From Rhizobium sp. Root708 (GTDB taxonomy: Bacteria > Pseudomonadota > Alphaproteobacteria > Rhizobiales > Rhizobiaceae), in contig NZ_LMHV01000023.1 in the NCBI RefSeq assembly GCF_001429725.1, positions 62,767-126,766 on the forward strand: a stretch of 64,000 nt of DNA. The letters run 5' to 3'. The notes beneath the pieces are model-generated. The model saw only the letters and a program-made list of their open reading frames with translations, had not been told where the DNA came from and did no database searches. The translations under genes were made by a program, and so were the position numbers. Below, piece after piece: positions 1 to 9,535 of the stretch (position 1 is the stretch's first letter; each line of letters opens with the position of its first letter).

Positions 1-161
1 ATACGTTGCCTTGCGGCGTGCTCGACGTAACCGGAAGGCCAGTCTGTTCTGCGACTGGCTGGCAAATGAGGCCTCGCAGTTCTCCGATTCAGAACCGGCT
101 CCCTCGGGTTGAGGCAAGCAAGGCAACCACTCGTCCCCACCGGAAATGGCAAGAGTAAGTC

Positions 162-190
162 TTGACGGTCGCAGGCGACGCGTCATAAGT
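162..190 (+). promoter_or_regulatory. candidate sigma-70 promoter of the cobalamin-uptake operon
   Basis: A TTGACG hexamer (162-167) is followed after 17 bases by ATAAGT (185-190). This is a fair match to a housekeeping promoter, and it lies directly before the first conserved riboswitch bases. Seen by eye only; no start site is proven. The 1-160 stretch before it holds no gene I can support. Confidence 0.4.
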
Positions 191-405
191 GGGCGTGACG
201 GTTCCCCGAGAATGACTTCAACGGGATTAATAGGGAACACGGTGCGGAAGACCCCAAAGGGACCAAGACCGTGGCTGCCCCCGCAACTGTAAGCGGATTG
301 CCGATCATCCTTGGGCCGGAAGGCCATGCCACTGCGACTATCGCGGGAAGGCAGATGACCGACACGTATCCGTGAGCCAGGAGACCTGCCGTCGATCACG
401 ATTCC
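190..405 (+). promoter_or_regulatory. cobalamin riboswitch
   Basis: The hallmarks of the adenosylcobalamin riboswitch appear in order: an entry segment with GGTGCGG (240-246), the block CCGCAACTGTAAGCGG (281-296), GCCACTG (328-334), CGGGAAGGC (343-351), and the B12-box GCCAGGAGACCTGCC (376-390). Such elements normally switch off transport or synthesis genes when cobalamin is plentiful. The element lies about 180 bases before the first gene of a BtuFCD-like importer, so it is the likely control of that operon. I did not resolve a terminator or the RBS-sequestering arm between 405 and 581. Confidence 0.95.
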
Positions 406-581
406 AATCAGCCGGGCGGGGATGCCCGACAAGGAGCAGACATGATTGACCAGTTTTCCGACCATCTGCGACACGCCATCCGTCTCGATTGGACGATCCA
501 CCGCTAGCATTGCTTTCCGTCGTTGCCGACGCATGCACGGCGAGACCGCTAGCTGCCTTCTTTCCAATCAGAGAGTTTCCT

Positions 582-1598
582 ATGCGATATCTTCTGCAGA
601 GCCTTTCCCTTGCGCTCGCGCTTGCCGGCATTTCAGCGCCGGCGTTCGCCGCCACCCAATATCCCCTGACAGTCACAAATTGCGGTCAGACCCTGACCTT
701 CGAGAAGCCGCCGACAAAGATCGTATCGATCGGTCAGGGCATGACCGAGGTGCTGTTCTCGCTCGGGCTTGCCGACAAGATTTCAGGCACCGCCGTCTGG
801 GTCGGCCCGGTTCTGCCGCAATACGCCGATGCCAACAGCAAGATAAGACGCTTGGCCGACAACGATCCGAGCTTCGAATCCGTGGTTGCCGCTGAGCCGA
901 ATCTGGTCACCGCCGAGTTTGAATGGCACGTCGGGCCTCAAGGATCAGTCGGCAAGCGCGAACAGTTCAGCGATCTGGGCATCAGCACCTACATCGCACC
1001 GGCCGATTGCGTGGCGAAGATCAACGCGGAAGGTGGCGACGGCGTGCGCAAGGAATTGTTCACGATGGACCTGATCTACCGGGAGATCGCCGAGCTTTCC
1101 GAGATTTTTGATATCGGGGACCGTGGCGACGCACTGATCGCAGAACTAAAAAAGCGCGAGGCCGATGCGGTTGCTTCCTTGGGTCTGGCGCCGGGCAAGA
1201 ACCTGCCTGTCCTCTTCTGGTTCTCCAGCAAGGAGGTCAGGGGCGACGCCTTCATCGCCGGTAAGAACAGCGCGCCTGCCTACATCCTGAAGACGCTCGG
1301 CGCCCGTAACGTCGTTGCGACCGAGGAAGAATGGCCGCTGGTCGGGTGGGAGACGATCTCTGAGGCCAATCCCGCGGTCATCGTCATAGCCACGATGGAC
1401 CGCCGGCGCTATGCCGCCGATGACCCCGCGGTGAAGATCGAGTTCCTCGAAACCGATCCTGTGACGAAGGAGCTTGACGCGGTCAAGAACAAGCGCTTCG
1501 TCATGATGGACGCGCAATCGATGAACCCGACGATCCGGACCATCGACGGCATCGAGATCCTGGCGAACGGCATCAAATCCTTCGGTCTGTCGCAGTGA
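582..1598 (+). CDS. btuF: periplasmic binding protein of a cobalamin/metal-chelate ABC importer (BtuF/FepB-like)
   Basis: A 338-residue protein starting MRYLLQSLSL, with a Sec signal peptide cleaved near residue 23 (AFA|A). The body is of the periplasmic-binding-protein type seen with siderophores and vitamin B12 (KIVSIGQGMTEVLFSLGLAD near the start, two lobes). It should capture the ligand in the periplasm and pass it to the permease encoded next. An upstream in-frame ATG at 489 would place a non-signal extension in front, so 582 is preferred; its ribosome site (AGAGAG) is weak. The cobalamin riboswitch makes a corrinoid (cobalamin or cobinamide) the likely substrate, but the fold alone cannot exclude a ferric siderophore. 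The gene symbol is functional inference. Confidence 0.85.
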   Translation: MRYLLQSLSLALALAGISAPAFAATQYPLTVTNCGQTLTFEKPPTKIVSIGQGMTEVLFSLGLADKISGTAVWVGPVLPQYADANSKIRRLADNDPSFESVVAAEPNLVTAEFEWHVGPQGSVGKREQFSDLGISTYIAPADCVAKINAEGGDGVRKELFTMDLIYREIAELSEIFDIGDRGDALIAELKKREADAVASLGLAPGKNLPVLFWFSSKEVRGDAFIAGKNSAPAYILKTLGARNVVATEEEWPLVGWETISEANPAVIVIATMDRRRYAADDPAVKIEFLETDPVTKELDAVKNKRFVMMDAQSMNPTIRTIDGIEILANGIKSFGLSQ

Positions 1599-2635
1599 GC
1601 GATATCGGTTCTGCGCAGAGGAGATGGTGGGCGTTTGGCGCGCTCACCGTCGCAGCAATCCTGGCCCTCGGCTTTGTGGTCAGCTTTGCCGTGTCGATCG
1701 GCGAGATCGCGATACCGGTCGACACGACGGCAAAGGTCGTGTCGAACCGGCTGTTTGGGACGACCTTCGAACTGAGCCGCATCCATCAGGGCATCGTGTG
1801 GGACTACAGGCTCAGCCGCGCGCTGGTGGCGGCAAGCACCGGTGCCTCACTGGCTCTCAGCGGCGCGATCCTGCAGGCGCTCTTGCGCAATCCACTTGCC
1901 GAACCCTACGTCCTCGGTATCTCTGCCGGGGCGTCCACCGGCGCGGTTTCGGTCATGATCCTTGGCCTGGGCTATGGTGTGCTCGGCCTGTCCGGCGGAG
2001 CCTTCGTCGGCGCCGTCATCGCCTTCTTGCTGGTTGGTATGCTGGCGACCGGTGCGGGCGGCACCAGTGAGCGCATCATCCTTTGTGGTGTCGCGGGCTC
2101 GCAGCTTTTCAATGCCCTCACCTCCTACATCGTCACCACCTCGGCCAATGCCGAGCAGGCGCGCGGCGTGCTATTCTGGCTGCTGGGATCGCTGAGTGGC
2201 GTGCGTTGGCCGGATGTCTATCTTTCCGTGCCAATCACCATCATCGGCTTCGTCCTCTGCCTCGCCCATGTTCGCGCGCTCGATGCCTTCGCTTTCGGCA
2301 GCGACGCGGCGGCGGCACTCGGAGTTGCCGTGCGCAGGGTACAGTTCACCCTTCTCGGCGTCACGGCAGCGATGACCGCGGGCGTCGTCAGCATGGTCGG
2401 CTCGATCGGCTTCGTCGGTCTCGTCATTCCCCATGCAGCCCGCTTCCTCGTCGGCCCCTCACATGGGCGACTGCTGCCGGCAACCGCGTTTGGCGGGGCG
2501 ATCTTCATGGTCGGCGCCGACATTGTCTCGCGCATCATCATTCCACAGCAAGTGCTGCCCATTGGCGTTGTCACCGCGCTGTTCGGCGCGCCGGCCTTCG
2601 CCGTCATTCTCTACCGCGTACGGAGAAGCGCATGA
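1595..2635 (+). CDS. btuC: FecCD/BtuC-type ABC permease
   Basis: A 346-residue, very hydrophobic protein with about ten predicted membrane spans. It carries family blocks such as ALSGAILQALLRNPLAEP and the cytoplasmic coupling region GFVGLVIPHAARFLVG near residues 265-290. It starts with GTG inside the stop of the binding-protein gene (GTGA overlap), so translation is coupled. Length matches the BtuC/FecD family (about 330-350). It forms the inner-membrane channel of the riboswitch-controlled importer. Confidence 0.9.
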   Translation: MSDIGSAQRRWWAFGALTVAAILALGFVVSFAVSIGEIAIPVDTTAKVVSNRLFGTTFELSRIHQGIVWDYRLSRALVAASTGASLALSGAILQALLRNPLAEPYVLGISAGASTGAVSVMILGLGYGVLGLSGGAFVGAVIAFLLVGMLATGAGGTSERIILCGVAGSQLFNALTSYIVTTSANAEQARGVLFWLLGSLSGVRWPDVYLSVPITIIGFVLCLAHVRALDAFAFGSDAAAALGVAVRRVQFTLLGVTAAMTAGVVSMVGSIGFVGLVIPHAARFLVGPSHGRLLPATAFGGAIFMVGADIVSRIIIPQQVLPIGVVTALFGAPAFAVILYRVRRSA

Positions 2636-3396
2636 GTATCGCGGTCGACAAGGTCACCTATGCCGCCGGCAATACGCTCATCGTCAACGGCGTCAGCCTT
2701 GCAATCGAGAAGGGAAAGGTGCTTGGCCTGCTTGGGCCGAACGGCTCAGGCAAATCGAGCCTGCTTCGCCTGATCTGTCGCCTACGGCAAGTCAGGAGCG
2801 GCGTCATCAGGCTCGGCGACGACGATGTCTCCGAGCTTTCCCGTGCAATCCTTGCGCGGAGGATTGCCTTCGTCGAACAGCAATCGGCGACCGATATCCA
2901 GATCGCCGTGCGGGATGTCGTGCGCCTTGGGCGGACTCCACATCGCGGTCCACTGCCAGCCTGGACATCCGATGATGACGTTGCGGTCGCGACGGCCCTC
3001 AGCCGCGTCGATATGGCCGAGCGTGCCGGCCAGCTTTGGCAAACGCTGTCAGGCGGCGAACGGCAACGCGTGCACATCGCCCGCGCCTTGGCGCAGACGC
3101 CGAGCGAACTGCTTCTGGACGAGCCGACCAATCATCTCGATATCCAGCACCAGCTCGATATCCTGGCCCTCGTCTCTAGGCTCGGACTGACGTCGATCGT
3201 TGCCCTGCACGATCTCAATCTCGCGGCGATGTTCTGCGATGAACTCGCGGTGCTGCAGCATGGCACGGTCGTGGCATCGGGTCCGCCGGAGGAGGTTCTG
3301 ACGGAAGAACTTATCGTCAACGTCTTCGGTGTCCGTGCCCATGTCGAGAGATCGGCCGTTCATGGTCGTCTACACATTCAATATCTCATCGGCTGA
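2632..3396 (+). CDS. btuD: BtuD/FecE-type ABC ATPase
   Basis: A 254-residue ATPase starting MSIAVDKVTY. Walker A GPNGSGKS is at residues 35-42, the signature is LSGGERQR, and Walker B plus D-loop is LLLDEPTNHLD, followed by a switch histidine (ALHDLN). The start ATG overlaps the permease stop (ATGA). It powers the cobalamin/chelate importer as the last gene of the operon. No TonB-dependent receptor or cobalamin-synthesis gene lies next to it, so the outer-membrane step must be encoded elsewhere. An imperfect inverted repeat (GACCACGG 3424-3431 with CCGTGGTC 3458-3465) follows but lacks a T-run. Confidence 0.92.
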   Translation: MSIAVDKVTYAAGNTLIVNGVSLAIEKGKVLGLLGPNGSGKSSLLRLICRLRQVRSGVIRLGDDDVSELSRAILARRIAFVEQQSATDIQIAVRDVVRLGRTPHRGPLPAWTSDDDVAVATALSRVDMAERAGQLWQTLSGGERQRVHIARALAQTPSELLLDEPTNHLDIQHQLDILALVSRLGLTSIVALHDLNLAAMFCDELAVLQHGTVVASGPPEEVLTEELIVNVFGVRAHVERSAVHGRLHIQYLIG

Positions 3397-4008
3397 CGAA
3401 CCACATTATGCGGACCGATAGGTGACCACGGCACGTCGTAGTTTGGGGTGCGCCGCACCGTGGTCTGCTGAGAGATTCTTGTTTCAGCGGGTGTTGAAGT
3501 AGAACCCGACGACAATCCCACAATCCCCCAAATCTAAGGGAATGCGGCAGCGTTTGACGGTGACCATGCCAGAAACAGGCAAGCGATTTCCAGGAATTGC
3601 CCGCGCCGCGCCGACGGGCGGCTTTCCGGATCAACGGGGCGCCTGGCAGTGATCTTGCACGGCGCGAATCTTTGCCGGCGCATCCTCGAGATCAAAGCGG
3701 TACTGTAGGTCACGTCCGCATCGACGGAGACCATTGTAGCGAAACGGGCTCCTGACGTGAGGGCGGTCAGCAACCGCGGCTGCGCCGACAACACTAAGCT
3801 CCTTATATCTGACCGGGAACCTGAGAGCTGGACGGTCTCTTTGAACCGGCCGATCTCAAAACGGGCTGATCGCAAACGGCCTCGGCAACGAGACTAGTCC
3901 AGAGCCGCAGCCGCAATCAAGGACAGCGATTGTAAACCGCTGACCGGATGGCAAGGAGCTTGCTCGCAACGGCGCCCTAGCGCGTGAGTGAGCCGGACCA
4001 CCACGCAC
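3397..4008. other. gene-free interval between convergent operons
   Basis: About 610 bases with no coding frame I trust. The possible minus-strand frames at 3386-3634 and 3534-3875 have atypical composition and no ribosome sites. The only structure seen is the 8-bp inverted repeat at 3424-3465 just after the importer ATPase, which could be a weak terminator. Confidence 0.5.
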
Positions 4009-4788
4009 TCAAGCGGGGTGCTGTTGCACGCTGACGCCTCCATCGACCGTGAGGCAAGTGGCGTTCATGAACGGGCATTCGTCCGAAATCATGAACACGG
4101 CCGCCATTGCGATCTCCTCGGGGGAAGCGATCCGTCCGCCGGGATGAAGCTTCATCGTCTCCGCCTTGGCGGCCGCCGGATCCGGAAAGCTGTTCCAGTA
4201 ATCGATGACCTTCTGGGTGGCGACGTAGCCGGGAGCCAGGGCGTTTACCCTGACGTTCCTCGCCGCATATTCCAGGCCAAGCGATTTCGTCATGCCGAGC
4301 AAAGCGTGCTTTGCGAGCGGATAGGGAAAGGTGTGCGGAATGATGGTGAAGGCGTGCGTCGAGGCGATGTTGAGGATGACACCGCCGTCGCTTGCAAGCA
4401 TGCCTGGAAGCACCGCCTTGCAGCAGTTCCAGGCGCCCTTGAGATTGATATCGAAGCAACGATCCCAATCCTCATCGCTGGTCTCGAGCGGTTCCGAAAA
4501 CACGTTCGCGCCGGCATTATTGACGAGCGCATTGATCGCGCCGATCTCATCGGCCGCCTGGGCGACCGCAGCGGTGACTGCGGCTGCATCGGCAATATCG
4601 ACGGCGCGATAGCCGACATTGCCACCCGCCTGCCTGAGGGCCTCTGCCTCTCCGGCAAGCAGAGCCGCATCGCGATCGACGAGGAACAGTGCCGCGCCCT
4701 GGCGCAGGAACTCCCTGGCGATGGCAAGGCCGATGCCTTGCGCGGCCCCCGTCACGAATATTCGCTTGCCGCCCAGTCGTCCGGACAT
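4009..4788 (-). CDS. short-chain dehydrogenase/reductase (SDR)
   Basis: A 259-residue classical SDR starting MSGRLGGKRI. The NAD(P)-binding motif TGAAQGIG is at residues 13-20, NNAG follows, and the catalytic serine lies in NIASTHAF with the YxxxK pair in YPLAK. The start at 4788 has GAGCGAGGG in front, and a longer reading from 4854 would run into the upstream gene. It is the last gene of the minus-strand sugar operon, 14 bases after the DgoD gene, so it probably oxidises a sugar or sugar acid feeding the same pathway. Relatives include L-fucose, D-arabinose and gluconate dehydrogenases; I cannot choose the substrate from sequence. Confidence 0.88.
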   Translation of the reverse strand: MSGRLGGKRIFVTGAAQGIGLAIAREFLRQGAALFLVDRDAALLAGEAEALRQAGGNVGYRAVDIADAAAVTAAVAQAADEIGAINALVNNAGANVFSEPLETSDEDWDRCFDINLKGAWNCCKAVLPGMLASDGGVILNIASTHAFTIIPHTFPYPLAKHALLGMTKSLGLEYAARNVRVNALAPGYVATQKVIDYWNSFPDPAAAKAETMKLHPGGRIASPEEIAMAAVFMISDECPFMNATCLTVDGGVSVQQHPA

Positions 4789-4802
4789 ATTCGTGCCCTC
4801 GC

Positions 4803-5951
4803 TCACCACTCCGCGAAACTTCCGTCGCTGTGGCGCCAGATCGGATTGCGCCAACGATGCCCTTCCTTGGCACGCTCGATCACGTATTCTTCATTCACCT
4901 CGACACCCAATCCCGGTCCCTGCGGAATACTGACAAAACCATCGGCATAGTGGAACACCTCCTTATTGGAGATGTAATCGAGAATGTCGTTACCCTTGTT
5001 GTAATGAATACCGAGGCTCTGCTCCTGGATGAAGGCGTTATAGCTGACGGCGTCCACCTGTAGGCAAGCGGCAAGCGCTATCGGTCCAAGCGGGCAGTGC
5101 GGCGCCAATGCCACATCATAGGCCTCCGCCATGGTGGCGATCTTCCGGCATTCCGTGATGCCGCCGGCATGCGAGAGATCGGGCTGCAGGATGTCGACAT
5201 AGCCTTCGGAGAGGATGCGCTTGAAGTCCCAGCGCGAGTAAAGCCGTTCCCCAAGTGCGATGGGCGTCGAAGAGTGGTTGGCAATCTCCTTCAGCGCCTC
5301 GTAGTTTTCCGACAGCACCGGTTCTTCGATGAACAGCAGCTTGTACGGCTCCAGTTCCTTCGCGAGGACCTTCGCCATCGGCTTGTGAACGCGGCCGTGG
5401 AAATCGACACCGATACCGATGTAGGGACCGATCGCGTCGCGGATGGTAGCAATCGTCGCGACAGCCTTCTCGACCTTGTCGTAGGTGTCGACGATCTGCA
5501 TCTCCTCGCAGCCGTTGAGCTTTATTGCCTTGAAGCCGCGAGCGACGACTTCCTTCGCATTGTTGGCGACATCGGAGGGACGATCGCCGCCGATCCAGGA
5601 GTAGACCTTGATCTTGTCGCGCACTTGGCCACCGAGCAGCGAGTGGATCGGTTGACCGAGCGCCTTGCCCTTGATGTCCCACAAAGCCTGGTCGATGCCT
5701 GATATCGCGCTCATGTGGATCGCGCCGCCGCGATAGAAACCGCCGCGGTACATGACGTTCCAATGATCCTCGATCAGGAACGGATCCTTGCCGATCAGGT
5801 AGTCTTCAAGCTCGTGCACGGCGGCCTGGACGGTGAGCGCCCGACCTTCGACGACCGGCTCACCCCAACCGACGATACCCTCGTCGGTTTCTATCTTGAG
5901 GAACAGCCAGCGCGGCGGGACGATATAGGTGGTCAGCTTGGTGATCTTCAT
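4803..5951 (-). CDS. dgoD: D-galactonate dehydratase
   Basis: A 382-residue protein of the enolase/mandelate-racemase superfamily, the same length as E. coli DgoD. All residues known to matter in DgoD fall at the same numbers: metal ligands D183, E209 and E235, and catalytic H185 (in DFHGR) and H285 (in LAPHCPLGP). The enzyme dehydrates D-galactonate to 2-dehydro-3-deoxy-D-galactonate in the cytoplasm. The kinase and aldolase that would finish the De Ley-Doudoroff route are not in the window. The start at 5951 gives the family N-terminus [10 protein letters not shown]; longer readings only add non-homologous sequence. Very strong call. Confidence 0.95.
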   Translation of the reverse strand: MKITKLTTYIVPPRWLFLKIETDEGIVGWGEPVVEGRALTVQAAVHELEDYLIGKDPFLIEDHWNVMYRGGFYRGGAIHMSAISGIDQALWDIKGKALGQPIHSLLGGQVRDKIKVYSWIGGDRPSDVANNAKEVVARGFKAIKLNGCEEMQIVDTYDKVEKAVATIATIRDAIGPYIGIGVDFHGRVHKPMAKVLAKELEPYKLLFIEEPVLSENYEALKEIANHSSTPIALGERLYSRWDFKRILSEGYVDILQPDLSHAGGITECRKIATMAEAYDVALAPHCPLGPIALAACLQVDAVSYNAFIQEQSLGIHYNKGNDILDYISNKEVFHYADGFVSIPQGPGLGVEVNEEYVIERAKEGHRWRNPIWRHSDGSFAEW

Positions 5952-5964
5952 GTGGATGGTCCGA

Positions 5965-7593
5965 TCATGCGAGAATGAGGTCGGCCGCCTTGGCGGCAGC
6001 GGCGAGAACGGCGGCATTGGTGTTGCCGCTGACAATGGTCGGCATAAGGGAGGCGTCAACCACTCTGAGGCCACGCGTGCCGCGTACCTTGAGGTGGCTG
6101 TCGAGAACAGCTTCCGGGTCACCGTCATGACCCATCTTGCAGGTGCCGACAGGGTGGTAGCCGGTCTTGACGGTGCGCCGGCAGTGATCGGCGATCGCCT
6201 CGTCGCTGGTGACATCGGCACCAGGGAAGATTTCCTTTTCGATCAAATTCCGCATTGGCGCCGCCGCCAGCACCGTCCGGGCGAAGCGGAAACCGGCCAT
6301 GGTCGTCTTCAGATCACCGGGATGAGCGAAAATCTGCGTATCGACGATCGGGTTTTCAAAAGGATCCTTTGACGCCAGGGTCACGGATCCGCGCGCCTTC
6401 GGCCGCAGCAACAGCGAGTTTATGGTGACGCCATCGCCAGGGTCCGTACCCATGACGTCGCGGTCGAGATAGACCGTCGGCACGCAGAACATCTGGATCG
6501 TCGGTTCGTCGTTGTTGCCCTCCGGATCGAAGAAGGCACAGGTCTCGACGCCTGTCGTCGATACGGGTCCGGTCTTGAACAGAAGATATTGCAGCCCGGC
6601 TTTCAGCATCGGCCAACCGCGGTCCTGTCCATAATAGCCAAACGACCCCTTGGTCGTCGCAACGACCGGGCACTCGTAGTGATCCTGCAGGTTCCGACCG
6701 ACGCCTGGAAGTACGACCTTCACACCAATGCCATGTCTGGAAAGCTCGTCTTCGGGGCCAATTCCAGACAGCATCAACAGCTTCGGTGTCTGATAGGCAC
6801 CGGCGGCGATGATGACTTCCGCACCGGCCGTTGCTGATTTCCGGCTGCCATTGACGACGTAGTCGACGCCAACCGCCCGATCGCCTTCCATCCGAAGCGC
6901 GGTGACCGTTGCGCCGGTTTCGATCGTTAGCAGCGGATTGTCCATCACGGGAGAGAGGAAAGCGTCCACCGCGCTGCAGCGGCGGTTGGTCTTCCAGTCG
7001 ATGGTATGTTGCATGAAGCCGACACCAAACTGGCTGGCGCCGTTGAAATCGGGGTTATAGGGGATGCCCATGCCCTGCAGCGTCTTCACATAGGTGCGGG
7101 TCATCGGGCTGGTATGCCCGAGGTGGGAGATTTTCAGCGGCCCGCCGACCCCGTGATATTCGCCGCCGAGGTGATCGTTGTCTTCCTGCTCCTTGAAGTG
7201 GGGAAGCATATCCCGGTAGGACCAGGCGCCATCATTGTTTGAACCGGGCCCGGTGATCGCCTTGTTCCAGCGATCGAAATCGGCCGCCTGGCCGCGCATA
7301 TACACCATGGCATTGACCGTGCTGCCGCCGCCGAGCACCTTGCCCTGCGGCACGATCGGCCCACGGCCGTTCAGTTGCGGCTGCGGCGCGGTCTGATGCA
7401 TCGTGAGATACGTGTCCTTGGCCAGGAACTTCATGTAGCCCGCGGGGTAATGCATGATGGGGTTCGCCTTGGCGGGCCCGCGCTCGAGCAACAGCACGCG
7501 GGCTTTTCCACGCGTCACAAGCTCGGCAGCCACGACGCAGGCCGAGCTGCCGCCGCCAACAATAATGTAATCAAATCCGCTTGTTGCAGACAT
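5965..7593 (-). CDS. GMC-family FAD-dependent oxidoreductase (choline-dehydrogenase-like)
   Basis: A 542-residue flavoprotein. The N-terminal Rossmann motif is [13 protein letters not shown] (commonly GGGSAGCVLA in the family, so slightly diverged). GMC signature 1 follows ([17 protein letters not shown]), and the C-terminal active-site region has HPVGTCKMG and [11 protein letters not shown] enzymes oxidise alcohols, choline or sugars. In this operon, between an aldose epimerase and a galactonate dehydratase, oxidation of an aldose at C1 or a polyol is the natural guess, but this is inference. Ribosome site GGAGA lies about 9 bases before ATG. The start abuts the epimerase stop with no gap. 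Confidence 0.88.
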   Translation of the reverse strand: MSATSGFDYIIVGGGSSACVVAAELVTRGKARVLLLERGPAKANPIMHYPAGYMKFLAKDTYLTMHQTAPQPQLNGRGPIVPQGKVLGGGSTVNAMVYMRGQAADFDRWNKAITGPGSNNDGAWSYRDMLPHFKEQEDNDHLGGEYHGVGGPLKISHLGHTSPMTRTYVKTLQGMGIPYNPDFNGASQFGVGFMQHTIDWKTNRRCSAVDAFLSPVMDNPLLTIETGATVTALRMEGDRAVGVDYVVNGSRKSATAGAEVIIAAGAYQTPKLLMLSGIGPEDELSRHGIGVKVVLPGVGRNLQDHYECPVVATTKGSFGYYGQDRGWPMLKAGLQYLLFKTGPVSTTGVETCAFFDPEGNNDEPTIQMFCVPTVYLDRDVMGTDPGDGVTINSLLLRPKARGSVTLASKDPFENPIVDTQIFAHPGDLKTTMAGFRFARTVLAAAPMRNLIEKEIFPGADVTSDEAIADHCRRTVKTGYHPVGTCKMGHDGDPEAVLDSHLKVRGTRGLRVVDASLMPTIVSGNTNAAVLAAAAKAADLILA

Positions 7594-8508
7594 TCACTGG
7601 TCTCCGCTGACCTGATTGGAAATGCTCCGCGGGCGTAGGCATATGCGACCCGATAGGTCTTCGCCCGGTCGAAGAACCCTGAGGTCACCGAGATCCGGCA
7701 TATTGTGCCCGTTGGCCAGATGCGACATCGGCTCGAAGCAGAAATAATCCCGCTTGAACGAGGGATCGAAGACGGTATCCGAAACGAACACGAAGGCGTG
7801 CTTGAAAAGCGCGTCAGCCACCAGATGAACTTCCGTATCCCGTTCCGGCCAGGTGATAATCGCCTCGCCGGACCAGTCCTCGAAGCCGTTGTTGACCCAG
7901 CGATGAGGAAGCGGGCTTGGCGAACCGAAGTCAAGATCGGCGGGAATATCGGTTCTCTCCCCCGGCAACCAGCCCTCGACTTCCGTCCAGAATTTCCGCG
8001 CCGGAGCGAATAGTGTCGTCTCGGGCGTCATCGGGAAGTAGGGATGCCAGCCGAGGCCGAATGGCAGCGCCTTCCCCCCGCGATTCTCAACGGTAAGCGA
8101 AAGCTCGAGGTGATCGTCGGTAAGTGTGAAGCGCTGGATCGTACTGTAACGATAGGGAGTAGGACCACCCTCATGGCTGAAGCTCAGTTCCACCGAGCTG
8201 TCGGTTTGCTTCACCACGTCCCATTCCGAGTGCCACCCCTCACCGTGAAGATAGTGGCGATCCCATTCGGTGTTCGGTGACAGGCGATAGTCCACGCCCT
8301 CGAAGAGGAAGTGATTATCCTTGACCCGGTTACCGAAGGGCACCAGCGGGTAGCAGGAAGAGGACAAGGCATCCACATCATCTGACGGTGCTGGGCGCAG
8401 CAGCGGTATCCGCTCACCATCAGCCTCCCGCCAGAAACCGAGGACGAGGCCGCCTTTCGTCGAAACACGAGCGCTAAGCGGCCCGGCAGTGAGATCGATC
8501 ACCGTCAT
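7594..8508 (-). CDS. aldose 1-epimerase family protein
   Basis: A 304-residue galactose-mutarotase-like protein starting MTVIDLTAGP. It shows the beta-sandwich pattern of the family, with FGNRVKDNHF near residue 60, HGEGWHSEWDV near 90 and LGWHPYF near 155 (catalytic His candidates). It interconverts alpha and beta anomers of an aldose, which fits a sugar dehydrogenase pathway that needs one anomer. It ends exactly where the GMC start codon begins and starts 5 bases from the permease stop, so it is co-transcribed. The start at 8508 follows AAGGATCGATAGG. Confidence 0.87.
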   Translation of the reverse strand: MTVIDLTAGPLSARVSTKGGLVLGFWREADGERIPLLRPAPSDDVDALSSSCYPLVPFGNRVKDNHFLFEGVDYRLSPNTEWDRHYLHGEGWHSEWDVVKQTDSSVELSFSHEGGPTPYRYSTIQRFTLTDDHLELSLTVENRGGKALPFGLGWHPYFPMTPETTLFAPARKFWTEVEGWLPGERTDIPADLDFGSPSPLPHRWVNNGFEDWSGEAIITWPERDTEVHLVADALFKHAFVFVSDTVFDPSFKRDYFCFEPMSHLANGHNMPDLGDLRVLRPGEDLSGRICLRPRSISNQVSGDQ

Positions 8509-8512
8509 CGAC

Positions 8513-9523
8513 CTATCGATCCTTGTTGCGAGACATGCTGCGCTTGATCGCCTGGATGTTGGCGAGCACCGCAATGACGATGATGAGACCGCGCACGACC
8601 TGCTGGAAGAACGGATTGATGCCGAGCAACACCAGCCCGTTACCGATCAGCGTGATGACGAGCACGCCAAGCAGCGTCCCGAGCATCGATCCCCGACCGC
8701 CGGAGAGCGAGGTTCCACCGACCACGACTGCCGCGATGACATCGAATTCGAGACCGGTTGCAGCCGTCGCATTCCCCGAGCCGAGACGCGAGACCAGCAG
8801 GATGCCCGAGATCGCGGCCATTGCACCGGCGATCGCGAAGAGGCCGACGCGGATCTTCGCCACGGGGATGCCGCTCAGGAACGCTGCATGAGCATTGCCT
8901 CCAACCGCAAAGACCGAGCGGCCGAAAGCGGTCTTGCGGCTGACGAAGGCGAACACGGCAAAGAGAACGAGCATGATGATTGCTGCCGGCGGCACGCCGA
9001 GGACCGAGCGATCGAGCGCGTCCAGCATGTCGTTACGTCCGATCGAAACCGGCAGGGCGTCGGTCACGAAAAGTGCAGTACCGCGGAGCGCGCTCCATAG
9101 GCCGAGCGTTCCGACGAAGGACGGAACATCGAAGTAGGCCCGCAGGATGCCGGGGATCGTGCCAAGCAGCGCACCGACGACGATCGCAAGGGCAAAGGCA
9201 AGCGGCGTCGGCACGCCCCATTGCAGGAAGAAGGACAGTACGACCGAGATGAAGGCGACCATCGGCCCAACGCTCACATCGATCTCGCCGGAGATGATGA
9301 TCAGGGTCGCAGCCCAAGCGGCGATCCCGATCGTGGCAGCGTCGCGCAGGATGTTGATCTGGTTGTTGAACGACAGGAAGCCGTTCGCGGTCGACGTGAA
9401 GACGACGTAGAGAACAACGATCGCAACGAACAGGCTGAGCTCGTTCATATGCTGCGACAGGTTGAAGGTCGACTTGTTGCTATTGTTGGAAGAGGACGGC
9501 TTGACCGCCTGATTGAGTGACAT
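8513..9523 (-). CDS. CUT2-type sugar ABC permease (RbsC-like)
   Basis: A 336-residue membrane protein of the ribose/galactose/xylose permease family. Typical blocks are ISGEIDVSVGPMVAF near residue 80 and VVGGTSLSGGRGSMLGTLLG near 265-285, with eight or more hydrophobic segments. A clear GGGAGG ribosome site precedes the ATG. Together with the two-domain ATPase and the binding protein upstream it forms a complete importer for a monosaccharide. The linked galactonate dehydratase suggests galactose, a galactoside-derived sugar or a 6-deoxy/pentose analogue, but the substrate is not proven. Confidence 0.93.
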   Translation of the reverse strand: MSLNQAVKPSSSNNSNKSTFNLSQHMNELSLFVAIVVLYVVFTSTANGFLSFNNQINILRDAATIGIAAWAATLIIISGEIDVSVGPMVAFISVVLSFFLQWGVPTPLAFALAIVVGALLGTIPGILRAYFDVPSFVGTLGLWSALRGTALFVTDALPVSIGRNDMLDALDRSVLGVPPAAIIMLVLFAVFAFVSRKTAFGRSVFAVGGNAHAAFLSGIPVAKIRVGLFAIAGAMAAISGILLVSRLGSGNATAATGLEFDVIAAVVVGGTSLSGGRGSMLGTLLGVLVITLIGNGLVLLGINPFFQQVVRGLIIVIAVLANIQAIKRSMSRNKDR

Positions 9524-9535
9524 CTGATGCCTCCC

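Noticed and set aside
3424..3465. Inverted repeat with GGGGTGC after the cobalamin importer, resembling the GGACyWWrGTCC element
   Set aside because: Only the GGGGTGC block and part of one arm match, and there is no stress promoter nearby; treated as at most a weak terminator.
3386..3875. Two minus-strand frames in the 3.4-3.9 kb gap
   Set aside because: No ribosome sites, unusual composition, and one overlaps the importer ATPase end.
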